Below the pieces are notes generated by a model. The model searched no databases and had not been told where the DNA came from. It saw only the letters and a program-made list of their open reading frames with translations. Below are positions 33,669 through 41,487 of a stretch of 57,742 bases of DNA, one piece after another. A program made the translations under genes and the position numbers. The stretch's first letter is position 1. The number at the start of each line of letters is the position of its first letter. This stretch comes from Gemmatimonadota bacterium (GTDB lineage: Bacteria; Gemmatimonadota; Gemmatimonadetes; Longimicrobiales; Gaopeijiaceae): positions 1-57,742 of the forward strand of contig JAJDVT010000053.1 in the NCBI GenBank assembly GCA_022826005.1, in the 5' to 3' direction.

Positions 33669-34805
33669 ATGAGCGACACGCAAAGCCCGCAACGGGGCCC
33701 GGTCCACTACCACGCGGGCGCGTTTCCGCCGGGCGCGGACAGCTTCGACTGGCAGGTTCTCCTGCCCCATGTCGGACCCGCGACGGCGGCGGTGGCCCGC
33801 TACGACGGCATTCTCCAGGCCATGCCCAACTCCGGCGTCCTGCTGTCGCCGCTGTCCACCCGGGAGGCCGTTCTCTCGTCGCGCATTGAGGGGACGCAGG
33901 CCTCGATGACCGAGGTCCTCGAGTTCGAGGCCGGGGTCGACGCCGAGTCGCCTGAGCGCCGGGAGGACATCCACGAGATCCTGAACTACCGCCGGGCGAT
34001 GCACGAGGCGGAGCAGATGCTGGAGACGCTCCCGGTCTCCCGCCGCGTGATTTGCAGGGCCCACGAGGTGCTCCTCGACAGCGTGCGCGGCGCCGGGAAG
34101 TCGCCGGGGGAGTATCGCCGCGTCCCCAACTGGATCGGTCCCCCGGGTCGTGGAATCGAGGAGGCCCGCTTCGTGCCGCCCGCCGCCCCCGAGATCCCGG
34201 ACGCCATGAGCCGTTGGGAGCGGTACGCCAACGCGAGCGCCGACTACGTGCCGGACAGGCTGGTCCAACTCGCAGTGCTGCACGCCGAGTTCGAGGCGCT
34301 GCATCCCTTTCTGGACGGCAACGGCCGCGTGGGCCGCATGCTGATCCCTCTTCTGCTCTGGCAGTGGGGCATGGTCGAGCGGCCGCACTTCTATGTCAGC
34401 GGATTCCTGGAGGCCCACCGAAGCGAATACTACGAGTCGCTCCTCTCGGTGTCGCGCGACCGGGACTGGACGACATGGACCCTCTTCTTCATGAAGGCCG
34501 TACGCGCCCAGGCGGAGGAGAATCTGACCAAGGCGCGGGGCATTCTCGGGCTCTACGACGACTTGAAGACCAGCATTCCCAGGATGACGCGGTCCCGGTA
34601 CGCTACTTCGGCGCTGGACTGGTTGTTCAGGCGACTAATCTTTTCGAGCACCGGATTCGTGAGGGGCGCGGACATCCCGGGGCCCACGGCGCGTCGGTTG
34701 CTCACGGTGTTGCGGACGAACGGCGTTGTGAAGGAGCTCGTCCCGGCGGCCGGACGGAGAGCTGCCCTGTGGGTGTTTCCCGATCTGCTCAATCTGGCCG
34801 GGTGA
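33669..34805 (+). CDS. Fic-family AMP-transferase with N-terminal inhibitory helix
   Basis: This 378-residue protein has the Fic core HPFLDGNGRVGR (His212), which transfers AMP or a similar group to protein hydroxyls. It also has the inhibitory motif SSRIEGT at residues 70-76, where Glu74 blocks the ATP site until displaced. N-terminal FDWQVLLPHVGPATAAVARY is the usual DUF4172-like start, and the C-terminus (RRLLTVLRTNGVVKELVPAA) is a winged helix that may bind its own promoter repeats. The start ATG at 33669 is preferred to TTG at 33660. All catalytic residues are present. Confidence 0.88.
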   Translation: MSDTQSPQRGPVHYHAGAFPPGADSFDWQVLLPHVGPATAAVARYDGILQAMPNSGVLLSPLSTREAVLSSRIEGTQASMTEVLEFEAGVDAESPERREDIHEILNYRRAMHEAEQMLETLPVSRRVICRAHEVLLDSVRGAGKSPGEYRRVPNWIGPPGRGIEEARFVPPAAPEIPDAMSRWERYANASADYVPDRLVQLAVLHAEFEALHPFLDGNGRVGRMLIPLLLWQWGMVERPHFYVSGFLEAHRSEYYESLLSVSRDRDWTTWTLFFMKAVRAQAEENLTKARGILGLYDDLKTSIPRMTRSRYATSALDWLFRRLIFSSTGFVRGADIPGPTARRLLTVLRTNGVVKELVPAAGRRAALWVFPDLLNLAG

Positions 34806-34931
34806 CGGAAGGTGTTCTGAACCCCGGGTTTTCGGGCTTGGGTGTGAGGAGGTGGATGGCGGCGCCAGCCGATCGCGCTTGCCGCTCACCGGTGAGCAGC
34901 TACGCCGGTTGTCGCTCACTTTCCAGTCATG

Positions 34932-34973
34932 AGTGATCGACAAATCGATTTGATGCGCATGCATGATCGACAA
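34932..34973. repeat. Two further TGATCGACAA copies downstream of Fic
   Basis: TGATCGACAA occurs at 34934-34943 and 34964-34973, 30 bp apart. The first is part of AGTGATCGACAA, identical to the copy upstream of Fic at 33642. The Fic gene is thus bracketed by the same short direct repeat. The rest of 34806-35119 has no gene. Confidence 0.5.
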
Positions 34974-35119
34974 GGGGGACGCAGCAAGTCGCCTTCACCG
35001 ACCGGTCTCTCCGACTGTCGGGTCCTGGTTCTCAGTGCCGTCGGCGGGCGGCTCCCGGTAGAATACGTAAGCTGCAATTGACCATTCAAGCCGGGCCTCG
35101 GCCCGGAGCGAGTCGATCG

Positions 35120-35608
35120 ATGATTCCGACAAGGAGAATCCTGGCCCTCGGCGCTCTGGCCGTTGTGGGATGCGCGGAGGCTGATCAATCGTCCGAAGTG
35201 GCGGAGCACCAGGCCGAAGTGGCGGCCGCGGGTGCGCAGGTGATGCCCTTCGATCTCGACGCGACCACCCATTTCTTCGAGAAGACGGAGTACGGCGGCA
35301 TTCAGGAGGTCGTGGCGGACTCCGCGGATCCGCATCAGGTGGCGCTCATCCGGGAGCACCTCGAGGAGGAGGCCGAGCGCTTTGCGAGGGGCGACTTCCA
35401 CGACCCCGCAATGATCCACGGCGAGGACATGGCCGGGCTCCACGAACTGGTCATGGGGCATGAGAAACTTGCGATCGAGTACGGAGAGATCGAACTCGGT
35501 GCACGGATTGTATACAGGGCCGATGAGCCGGCGCTGGTATCGGCGATCCATGACTGGTTCGACGCGCAGCTGCGGGACCACGGCGATCATGCGAGCGGGC
35601 GGCGGTAA
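35120..35608 (+). CDS. Secreted lipoprotein, conserved family of unknown role
   Basis: The start at 35120 gives MIPTRRILALGALAVVGCAE with a lipobox Cys 18. The 162-residue product has TTHFFEKTEYGGIQEVVADS, HLEEEAERFARGDFHDPAMI, GEDMAGLHELVMGHEKLAIE and a C-terminal SAIHDWFDAQLRDHGDHA. The histidine-rich blocks (HFF, IHGED, GLHEL, DHGDHA) suggest metal binding. Homologs are widespread and variably named. It probably faces the periplasm. Confidence 0.68.
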   Translation: MIPTRRILALGALAVVGCAEADQSSEVAEHQAEVAAAGAQVMPFDLDATTHFFEKTEYGGIQEVVADSADPHQVALIREHLEEEAERFARGDFHDPAMIHGEDMAGLHELVMGHEKLAIEYGEIELGARIVYRADEPALVSAIHDWFDAQLRDHGDHASGRR

Positions 35609-35672
35609 TGGGGTGGATTCCGGTCCTGCGCCCGGTCAGCACATCGTGACGGAAGAGACCAGGAGCGGCCAG

Positions 35673-35927
35673 ATGCGCGAGATCATCTTTGAAGTGACAG
35701 AAGCTCCGGAAGGCGGCTACGACGCCAGGGCGCTGGGCCACAGCGTCTTTACGCAGGGCGATGACTGGGACGACCTGAAGGACATGGTCAGGGACGCCGT
35801 ACTGTGCCACTTCGACGACCGGGAGACACCCAGGGTGATCCGGCTGCACTGCGCTTCTGGAGCTGGAGCCCCTTGCCCGGCTCCGACAAGACCGGACAAG
35901 GGGACTGCGGCGTCGCCGCTGGGGTGA
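35673..35927 (+). CDS. HicB-like small protein with a replaced C-terminus
   Basis: This 84-residue protein starts MREIIFEVTEAPEGGYDARA, then GDDWDDLKDMVRDAVLCHFD. That is the HicB-type partial RNase H fold: strand, GxYxA, helix. From about residue 60 the sequence changes to Gly/Ala/Pro (ASGAGAPCPAPTRPDKG), because codons 66-77 are made of the 35-bp hairpin repeat also found at 47574. No HicA toxin gene follows; the DNA beyond holds array C and the end of mcrC. It is probably a truncated antitoxin-like remnant. Confidence 0.65.
   Translation: MREIIFEVTEAPEGGYDARALGHSVFTQGDDWDDLKDMVRDAVLCHFDDRETPRVIRLHCASGAGAPCPAPTRPDKGTAASPLG
35869..35903. repeat. 35-bp hairpin repeat, left flank of the defence island
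   Basis: CCCCTTG...CAAGGGG with inner CCGG...CCGG forms a stem around ACAAGA. The 35 bases match 47574-47608 with one difference. Both copies are in the same orientation and bracket mcrBC to the membrane-protein pair. This copy is read as the C-terminus of the HicB-like gene. Confidence 0.7.
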
Positions 35928-35979
35928 ACCATCTCTCGCTGCAGGCTCACAGGGTCATTGTCACATTACAGCAGGAAGT

Positions 35980-36016
35980 GTAATGTCGAGTTTACTTAAT
36001 GTAATCCGTACTTGTC
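35980..36016. promoter_or_regulatory. Phased operator-like array C: two 16-bp motifs 21 bp apart
   Basis: GTAATGTCGAGTTTAC (35980) and GTAATCCGTACTTGTC (36001) follow the 21-bp step of the other arrays. Unlike them, the array lies at the 3' end of mcrC rather than at a promoter, overlapping the last codons. It may control an antisense or lost gene, or be a leftover boundary of an inserted segment. Confidence 0.4.
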
Positions 36017-37173
36017 ATTCCGCTGCTCGAATCGGTCGTAGGAGGTGCGGTCACGGAATCCTCGGCTGACTCGGCGGGGGCCGTGATCCCAACCGTCTCC
36101 AGCATCTCCTCATGAATCAGCCGCCAATCCCGCCCAAGATCCACCGTCCGCGCCTGAATCCGAAACCCTTCGAGCCGAACGTCGGCCCGTAGCGCCTCAT
36201 CGCCCACCTGCGGATACAGCAGAATCCCCTCGTGCGGCGCTCCGTCGGGCCGGGTGGCCTGACGATTCCTCAAGTACGCGAGCAGCTGGTAGAGGTTGCC
36301 GGAGTGCAGCTTGCCGGAGCCGGTGCCCGAAGCGGGGCCGATGCCGGAGCCGCGCCTCCGCCCGCGCGCGAGCGCGTCCTTGTAGTACTTCGTGTCCAGG
36401 ATGATCCGGCGCTGGGGTGATTCGAGGATCACGTCGGCGTCCATGACGGGGATCCGGTCGCGGTCGGCGTCGGTCTTCCAGCCGGGGTCGGTCCACTGGA
36501 CCCGGCGGCCGCCCGGATTCACGCGGTACGCCCGCTGCTCGCGCTGGTAGAATCCGGTGACGAACTCCTCGAAGAGCGCCCACATGGTCGCCTCGTCCCG
36601 CCGGAAGTCGCGGAAGGTGGTGCGGCCGGTCGTCTCGTCGACCAGCGAGCTTTCGTAGAGGAGCCTGCACACCGAGAGGAGGAAGTGGTAGAGCCGCCGG
36701 TTGCCGCCGAGCTGGAGCTGGCCGAAGGTGTTCCGCTTCAGGCGGGTGCGCGAGATGCCGTCGAGCCTTCGGTAGGCGGAGCGCACGTCGGCGCGGACAC
36801 GGCGGTCGAGTGTGACGCGCCGTCCGAGCAGCCCGTGCAGCGACGAGCGCAGGATGCGGTTCGGGAGGATGTCCACGCTCAGCTCCTCGAAGTCGCACGC
36901 GGCCCGGGCCCGCGCACGGAGCGCACGCTTCGCCGTCTCGCTGACCGCCAGCTTGCCGCGGATGCCGGAGAGGTCCTCGCGGCGTTCGACGTACCCGCGG
37001 TCGATCCCGCGCCGGAAGAGGTGGTTGACGCCGCCGGCGAGCACCTTGCCCAGCAGGTCCTGCACCGTCGAGAGGCCGCCGAGCGTGGCCAGCCGCGTGG
37101 TGTCGCGTTCCTGGACCCGTCCCCAGGCGTAGCAGAGGAGGTAGTAGACGTTGAGGATCGGGATGTTCTTCAC
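35992..37173 (-). CDS. mcrC: McrC-family nuclease subunit of a McrBC system
   Basis: This 393-residue protein starts MKNIPILNVYYLLCYAWGRV, the standard McrC opening. It carries the PD-(D/E)xK nuclease site as MDADVILESPQRRIILDTKY, where the Asp and the DxK supply metal and catalytic residues. The usual N-terminal block (YVERREDLSGIRGKLAVSET) is present. McrC cuts DNA when the McrB GTPase ring stalls. The gene starts 12 bp after mcrB stops, as one operon. The length is normal for the family. Confidence 0.9.
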   Translation of the reverse strand: MKNIPILNVYYLLCYAWGRVQERDTTRLATLGGLSTVQDLLGKVLAGGVNHLFRRGIDRGYVERREDLSGIRGKLAVSETAKRALRARARAACDFEELSVDILPNRILRSSLHGLLGRRVTLDRRVRADVRSAYRRLDGISRTRLKRNTFGQLQLGGNRRLYHFLLSVCRLLYESSLVDETTGRTTFRDFRRDEATMWALFEEFVTGFYQREQRAYRVNPGGRRVQWTDPGWKTDADRDRIPVMDADVILESPQRRIILDTKYYKDALARGRRRGSGIGPASGTGSGKLHSGNLYQLLAYLRNRQATRPDGAPHEGILLYPQVGDEALRADVRLEGFRIQARTVDLGRDWRLIHEEMLETVGITAPAESAEDSVTAPPTTDSSSGMTSTDYIK

Positions 37174-37185
37174 GGGTCCCCGGGG

Positions 37186-38481
37186 TCAGGCGTCGGCGGT
37201 GAGCCTGGCCACTTCGTTGCCGACATCCTCCGGCGAGTCGAACCAGTACTCGCGAAGCAGCGGCGCGATCTGGGTCTCGACGATGTGGGTGTACCAGGCG
37301 TCGGAGGGCTCCTCGTCGTCGTCGTCGCGGGGCACGAAGTAGCTGTGGCCGATCCGGAAACCGGGGCCGAGTTCCCTGTCGCCGCTGATCGTCTCGTTGA
37401 GCTTGCCGATGCGGTCGGAGATGCGGCGGGCGAGGGAGGGGTCGGCGCCCTTGCCCGTGAGGTGCTTTTCGAACGCCTCCCGGCCGAAGTCCGTTCCGAA
37501 GGCGGGCTGCAGCGACTCGAAGGCGAATCGCCGGCGGAGCGCGTAGTCGACCAGGGCCAGCGACCGGTCGGCGGTGTTCATCATGCCGAGGATGTGGACG
37601 TTCCCGGGGACGTGGAAGCGGTCGTCCGCGGGGTCCGCATAGGTCAGCGCGACGGCGTAGTCCTCGCTGCGCTTGTCGGCCTCGATCAGCATGAGAAGCT
37701 CGCCGAAGATGCGCGACAGGTTGCCCCGGTTGATCTCGTCGATGATGAAGACGTGGGGGGTGTCCGGGTTGGCGCGCGCGCGTTCGCAGAAGCGGTGGAA
37801 GACGCCGGACTTGAGGGTGAAACCGCCGTCGTCGGTGGGGCGGTACCCCTGCACGAAGTCCTCGTAGGCGTAGGACTGGTGGAACTGGACCATCTCGATG
37901 GGGTTGTTGTCCTCGTGGCCGATGAGGCACCAGGCGAGGCGGCGGGCGATGAAGGTCTTGCCGGTGCCGGGGGGGCCCTGGAGGATGAGGTTCTTGCGGG
38001 TTGTGAGGGAGGTGAGGAGGCGGTTGAAGTGGGTGGGGGGGAGGAAGAGGTCGTGGTGGGCGTCCTTGATGGTGTAGGACGGTTCCGGCGGCTTGGAGTT
38101 GTTGAACGACCAGAGGATTTCGACCGGGGTCGTGTCCCTTGTTTCCGCGGGCGTGGCCTCGCCGGCGTAGGTGAACGGAGCTCTCTTGGCCGCGCGCCAG
38201 AAGACATGAATCCGCCGTCCTGGCTCCAGCAGCTGCTTCACGCTTGTCCAGCCGATATGGGAGCGAGTCTGGTGGTACCAGCGCAGACGCTTCCCTTCCC
38301 AACGATTGTCGTAGACGTGACCCGTACTAGCGTCCGTGCCGACGGTGGCGAAGATGAAGAAGACCCCGTCGTGCTTGAGAACGCCCGTGTCCCACTTGCC
38401 GCCCTTGCCTGCGGCTGACGGGACGACCATCTGCTGGATCTCCGGACGCGTGTATTTCCTGCCGGGGACGAACCTGGCCAA
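37186..38481 (-). CDS. mcrB: McrB-family GTPase with DUF3427-like N-terminal recognition domain
   Basis: In this 431-residue protein the AAA+ GTPase has Walker A GPPGTGKT (169-176), FIIDEINRGNLSRIFGEL (Walker B) and MNTADRSLALVDYALRRRF, the GTPase signature and arginine finger that mark McrB. Residues 8-100 (KYTRPEIQQMV ... TGHVYDNRWEGKRLRWYHQT ... RRIHVFWR) resemble the DUF3427 domain found on defence helicases, instead of the methyl-cytosine reader of E. coli McrB. The mark recognised is therefore unknown. It is the first gene of the mcrBC operon; 38482-38681 upstream is unassigned. Confidence 0.87.
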   Translation of the reverse strand: MARFVPGRKYTRPEIQQMVVPSAAGKGGKWDTGVLKHDGVFFIFATVGTDASTGHVYDNRWEGKRLRWYHQTRSHIGWTSVKQLLEPGRRIHVFWRAAKRAPFTYAGEATPAETRDTTPVEILWSFNNSKPPEPSYTIKDAHHDLFLPPTHFNRLLTSLTTRKNLILQGPPGTGKTFIARRLAWCLIGHEDNNPIEMVQFHQSYAYEDFVQGYRPTDDGGFTLKSGVFHRFCERARANPDTPHVFIIDEINRGNLSRIFGELLMLIEADKRSEDYAVALTYADPADDRFHVPGNVHILGMMNTADRSLALVDYALRRRFAFESLQPAFGTDFGREAFEKHLTGKGADPSLARRISDRIGKLNETISGDRELGPGFRIGHSYFVPRDDDDEEPSDAWYTHIVETQIAPLLREYWFDSPEDVGNEVARLTADA

Positions 38482-38681
38482 GGGGTGCTCCTCTGCAAGG
38501 TGACTCGGATTACCGCGAGGGAGGGTAGTTTGTCACCACGGAATACCACAAGGACCGTTAGCGTCTGGGATAGTGGACGACGTGTCGACAGGCCCGGTGG
38601 CAGCGTAGGTGCGGTTTCCAGAGGCGGACTGGACGGCGCGGTTCCTTGCGATGGAAACCGGATGGTCGAACTGGCAGGTCT

Positions 38682-39206
38682 TCAGTAACCCCAGGGAGCG
38701 GGGAAGCCCGGATCCACTGGACCGATCAGGTCGTCTGCAACGTCCGTCTCGCCCGGGTTCCGGCATATCCATACCCGACACTTGGGCGAGTCGGCGCCGG
38801 GAGCCGGCCGAAACACGAAGATCGCCAGCGCGCCGGTGTTTTCGGGATCCTGCAGCGGGGACAAGGAGCCGAGGCCGGTGATGCGGACCTCAGGGCGTGG
38901 CGCCCCGAATAGGCCCGCCCCGGTATGCGGAACGCCCCGGACGCGGTTTTCCCGCACTCCGTGCGAGTCGATCTCGATGTCGAATTCGACGCTCGGTGCC
39001 CCGATGTCCTTCGCAAGCGACGGGAACGCGGGCTTGAGCAGGTCTCTCGGAACGCAGGGACCAGATCGACGGGTCTCGGTGGCCGAGGTCTCGGTGCCGG
39101 ATAGGAACTTGGCGTGCCAGACCCAGCTGGCCCCGATCCATTTCGCTATCCAATCTCTGAGCTGGTCGGTTTCGATGGGGCTGTATTGTTGGGTTGCAGC
39201 TTGCAT
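38682..39206 (-). CDS. EcoRII-N (B3-like) DNA-binding protein without nuclease domain
   Basis: This 174-residue protein starting at 39206 (MQAATQQYSPIETDQLRDWI) has the features of the EcoRII N-terminal effector domain: WVWHAKFLSGTETSATETRR (recognition arm), then RPEVRITGLGSLSPLQDPEN and TGALAIFVFRP. EcoRII binds CCWGG with this fold and cuts with a C-terminal domain of about 200 residues. Here the frame ends at FPAPWGY and no REase-like sequence follows in any frame. It may be a truncated enzyme or a stand-alone reader or regulator. It diverges from vsr across array D. Confidence 0.68.
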   Translation of the reverse strand: MQAATQQYSPIETDQLRDWIAKWIGASWVWHAKFLSGTETSATETRRSGPCVPRDLLKPAFPSLAKDIGAPSVEFDIEIDSHGVRENRVRGVPHTGAGLFGAPRPEVRITGLGSLSPLQDPENTGALAIFVFRPAPGADSPKCRVWICRNPGETDVADDLIGPVDPGFPAPWGY

Positions 39207-39317
39207 CGCGTGGCTCCGGTTTGCGGTCTGTATTAACCTGGTGCCTGCGGGGGGGAGCGCAACCGGTTCGCGACATTCGCCCTCGCGCGGGGTGACTGCG
39301 GATTGCCTGGTTAAGAT

Positions 39318-39354
39318 GTAATGTAGACACGACATAATGTAACCTCCAGTTTAC
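39318..39354. promoter_or_regulatory. Phased operator-like array D between the EcoRII-N-like gene and vsr
   Basis: GTAATGTAGACACGAC (39318) and GTAACCTCCAGTTTAC (39339) are 21 bp apart. The second matches E1 (45678) closely: both read GTAA-x-CTC-xx-G-x-TTAC. They lie 112 bp upstream of the EcoRII-N-like start and 89 bp upstream of vsr, a divergent promoter region. Confidence 0.55.
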
Positions 39355-39442
39355 CATTTGCCCTCAGCGGTGTCTCCCGACAGATTAGCCAACCCCGTCT
39401 CACGAATCACTGTGCGGCGCGACGGATCGGACAAGCGGCCCC

Positions 39443-39865
39443 ATGACCGACATCTTCGAGCGCAGGAAGCGAAGCGAAATCATGTCCCGGATCCGGGGCC
39501 GTGACACCGAGCCGGAGATGATCGTTCGCAGGATCGCCCACGGGCTCGGGTTCCGCTTTCGCCTCCACCGCAGGGACCTTCCCGGCTCCCCCGATCTCGT
39601 GTTTCCTAGGCACCGGGCCGTGATCATGGTCCACGGGTGTTTCTGGCATCGGCACCCAGGCTGCAAGTACGCCTCAAGCCCCAAGACGCGCGTGCGATAC
39701 TGGCAGGACAAGTTCGAGGGCAATGTGGTCCGTGATCGACGGAATGAGGCGGCCCTGCACGACCTTGGATGGCGAGTGATGGTGATCTGGGAATGTGAGA
39801 CGAGGGATCGCGAGGCGGTAGCTGAGCGGATCGTGGGGTTCCTGCGGGGTACGGATGTCGGTTAA
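39443..39865 (+). CDS. vsr: Very-short-patch mismatch endonuclease
   Basis: This 140-residue protein has all Vsr hallmarks: MSRIRGRDTEPEMIVRRIAH, LPGSPDLVFPRHRAVIMVHG (catalytic Asp), FWHRHPGCKYASSPKTRVRY (zinc and catalytic His) and LGWRVMVIWECE. Vsr nicks beside the T of T:G mismatches that arise when 5-methylcytosine deaminates, so it belongs functionally with the Dcm-type methyltransferase at 44455. It ends overlapping the last codon of the receiver-domain gene on the other strand by 4 bases. The length is normal. Confidence 0.92.
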   Translation: MTDIFERRKRSEIMSRIRGRDTEPEMIVRRIAHGLGFRFRLHRRDLPGSPDLVFPRHRAVIMVHGCFWHRHPGCKYASSPKTRVRYWQDKFEGNVVRDRRNEAALHDLGWRVMVIWECETRDREAVAERIVGFLRGTDVG

Positions 39866-41487
39866 TTCCCGCGCTTGGCGACGCTCTGCGACCGCCTGAT
39901 CCACTCCGACTGGTTGAGCGGGATCCGGGACATTCTCAGCGCGATCGCCTGAGTTATCCACTGGGCGGATTCTGCCTTCAGCTCTCCTACCCAGCGGTAT
40001 TCTCCGCCGCTGGCGTCCTCGAAGGTGAAGGGCTGATCGGTACCATTGCGGCGTGCCAAAACGCACTGCCGGCCAGAGTCGGGTACGAAGTCCACTGAAC
40101 GCCACTGCGACGGATTCAAGGATATGGTCATACGCCGGTCTTGGTTGTGTTCGACCGGCACCACGATTTGGAGTCTGTTGGGCTTGGCGTCCGTGAGGGG
40201 GACGAACAGAAACCTAGTCTTGTCGGTCAATCGAACGCTATCGCATCGCGGCGTCACGCACAGGAGGGGGGCTGCTTTATTGCCTTCGGTCGGGACTACG
40301 ATTGTGCCCATCGACAGCTCGCGCCACGTGGCGGGAGGCACCTGGCGAAGGCTCATGGCGGCGGCGAGGCGGCGATCAAGCTCGCGACTGTTTTCCGCGC
40401 CGCCCGAGAATCCATGGGATAGAAGATCGTATTCGCTACCGCCCTTTTTCAGAGGACCGGGTCCCGCATCGATTCCACCCGTGAGCATGGCGAGCACCTC
40501 GTCATGCGACATGGGCTTGCCCGGCGCACCCTCTTTGCGCGGAGCAAGCTCGATGCCACCATCTCCGAATCGCCCTTTGAGCCAATGCTCGATCGCCTCG
40601 ATTCCCGCCGGACTCCGCTGGCCGACTGCGTCGTCCATGATACCGCGAAGCTCGCTCGCGATCTGTTCCACGATGTGCCGCTCGGAGTCGGGCGGTTGAG
40701 GCAGGCAGGCGCGGTGGACAAGGAAAGCAGGGTCGAGGTCGTGTCCGAAGCACTCCAGCAACCGATGGACATTATCCCGAGCGGCGCCCAGCGCAGTTAG
40801 GACCACGCTTGGCAGGAGACCCTCGACCATGTCGGCAAAATCGGCGATTAGCAGGTCGGCCAACGCGTCCTCGTCGACTTCGATGTTGGGCTCGACAACT
40901 CCAGAACGGGGCTTACCGTACACGACAATCCGGCAAGCGCGGAAGTCGATGGCTTGGCCGCTGCCATCGCCGGAGGCTACCGCCGGGTCGCGTCCGTTGA
41001 GGCCGTTCAGGCACTCCACGATCTCCTCCCGAATCCTCTCGTGGTCGGAATCGCCGGTATAGAACGCGAGCAAGCGAAGTCGGTGCGGCTCATCTTCCGT
41101 GAGGATCCGCTTCAACAACGGTAGCGCGTTCACGTCGTTCGCCCGGTTCAGCCACCAGTCCAGAATCACGATGTCCGCCCGCGCCACGGCTTTGGCGAGC
41201 GCCTCGTGATCGTCTTGCTCTTCCCGAGGGGACAGCACGCCACAGACCATGGCATGGCGGGCGAACGACCATGTTATCGGCTCGACGTTGAGCGGCTGGG
41301 GTGCACGAGCTTGCGACTCCGGCACCGCTGGTGAGCTCCGCGTCTGCGCGCCTCGCCCCACCGACGTCAGATCGCCGTGGACAGGAGGATACCCGCTGAC
41401 GGAGAGTTCGTCGTCGACCACCACCGCCGTCAGGAGGAAACGCCGGGCGATGCCTCGACAGTGCTGCGCAAAGGCGTCAGTCGACAT
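39862..41487 (-). CDS. Receiver-domain protein partner of the dual-GHKL kinase
   Basis: This 541-residue protein begins with a response-regulator-like fold: AVVVDDELSV (acidic pair Asp25-Asp26) and ADIVILDWWLNR with the phospho-acceptor Asp110. An insertion of about 50 residues lies between the first strand and the rest. Residues 150-541 have no recognised output domain; they contain FRACRIVVYGKPRSGVVEPN and a C-terminal all-beta part (RLTDKTRFLFVPLTDAKPNR). There is no DNA-binding motif, so the output may be protein contact or catalysis. It overlaps the kinase gene by 11 bases, so both are co-translated. Confidence 0.78.
   Translation of the reverse strand: MSTDAFAQHCRGIARRFLLTAVVVDDELSVSGYPPVHGDLTSVGRGAQTRSSPAVPESQARAPQPLNVEPITWSFARHAMVCGVLSPREEQDDHEALAKAVARADIVILDWWLNRANDVNALPLLKRILTEDEPHRLRLLAFYTGDSDHERIREEIVECLNGLNGRDPAVASGDGSGQAIDFRACRIVVYGKPRSGVVEPNIEVDEDALADLLIADFADMVEGLLPSVVLTALGAARDNVHRLLECFGHDLDPAFLVHRACLPQPPDSERHIVEQIASELRGIMDDAVGQRSPAGIEAIEHWLKGRFGDGGIELAPRKEGAPGKPMSHDEVLAMLTGGIDAGPGPLKKGGSEYDLLSHGFSGGAENSRELDRRLAAAMSLRQVPPATWRELSMGTIVVPTEGNKAAPLLCVTPRCDSVRLTDKTRFLFVPLTDAKPNRLQIVVPVEHNQDRRMTISLNPSQWRSVDFVPDSGRQCVLARRNGTDQPFTFEDASGGEYRWVGELKAESAQWITQAIALRMSRIPLNQSEWIRRSQSVAKRGN

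Noticed and set aside
36197-38302. Long 701-residue open frame across mcrB and mcrC
   Set aside because: Its translation is Arg/Pro/His-rich low complexity and it lies in the shadow frame of two well-supported genes.
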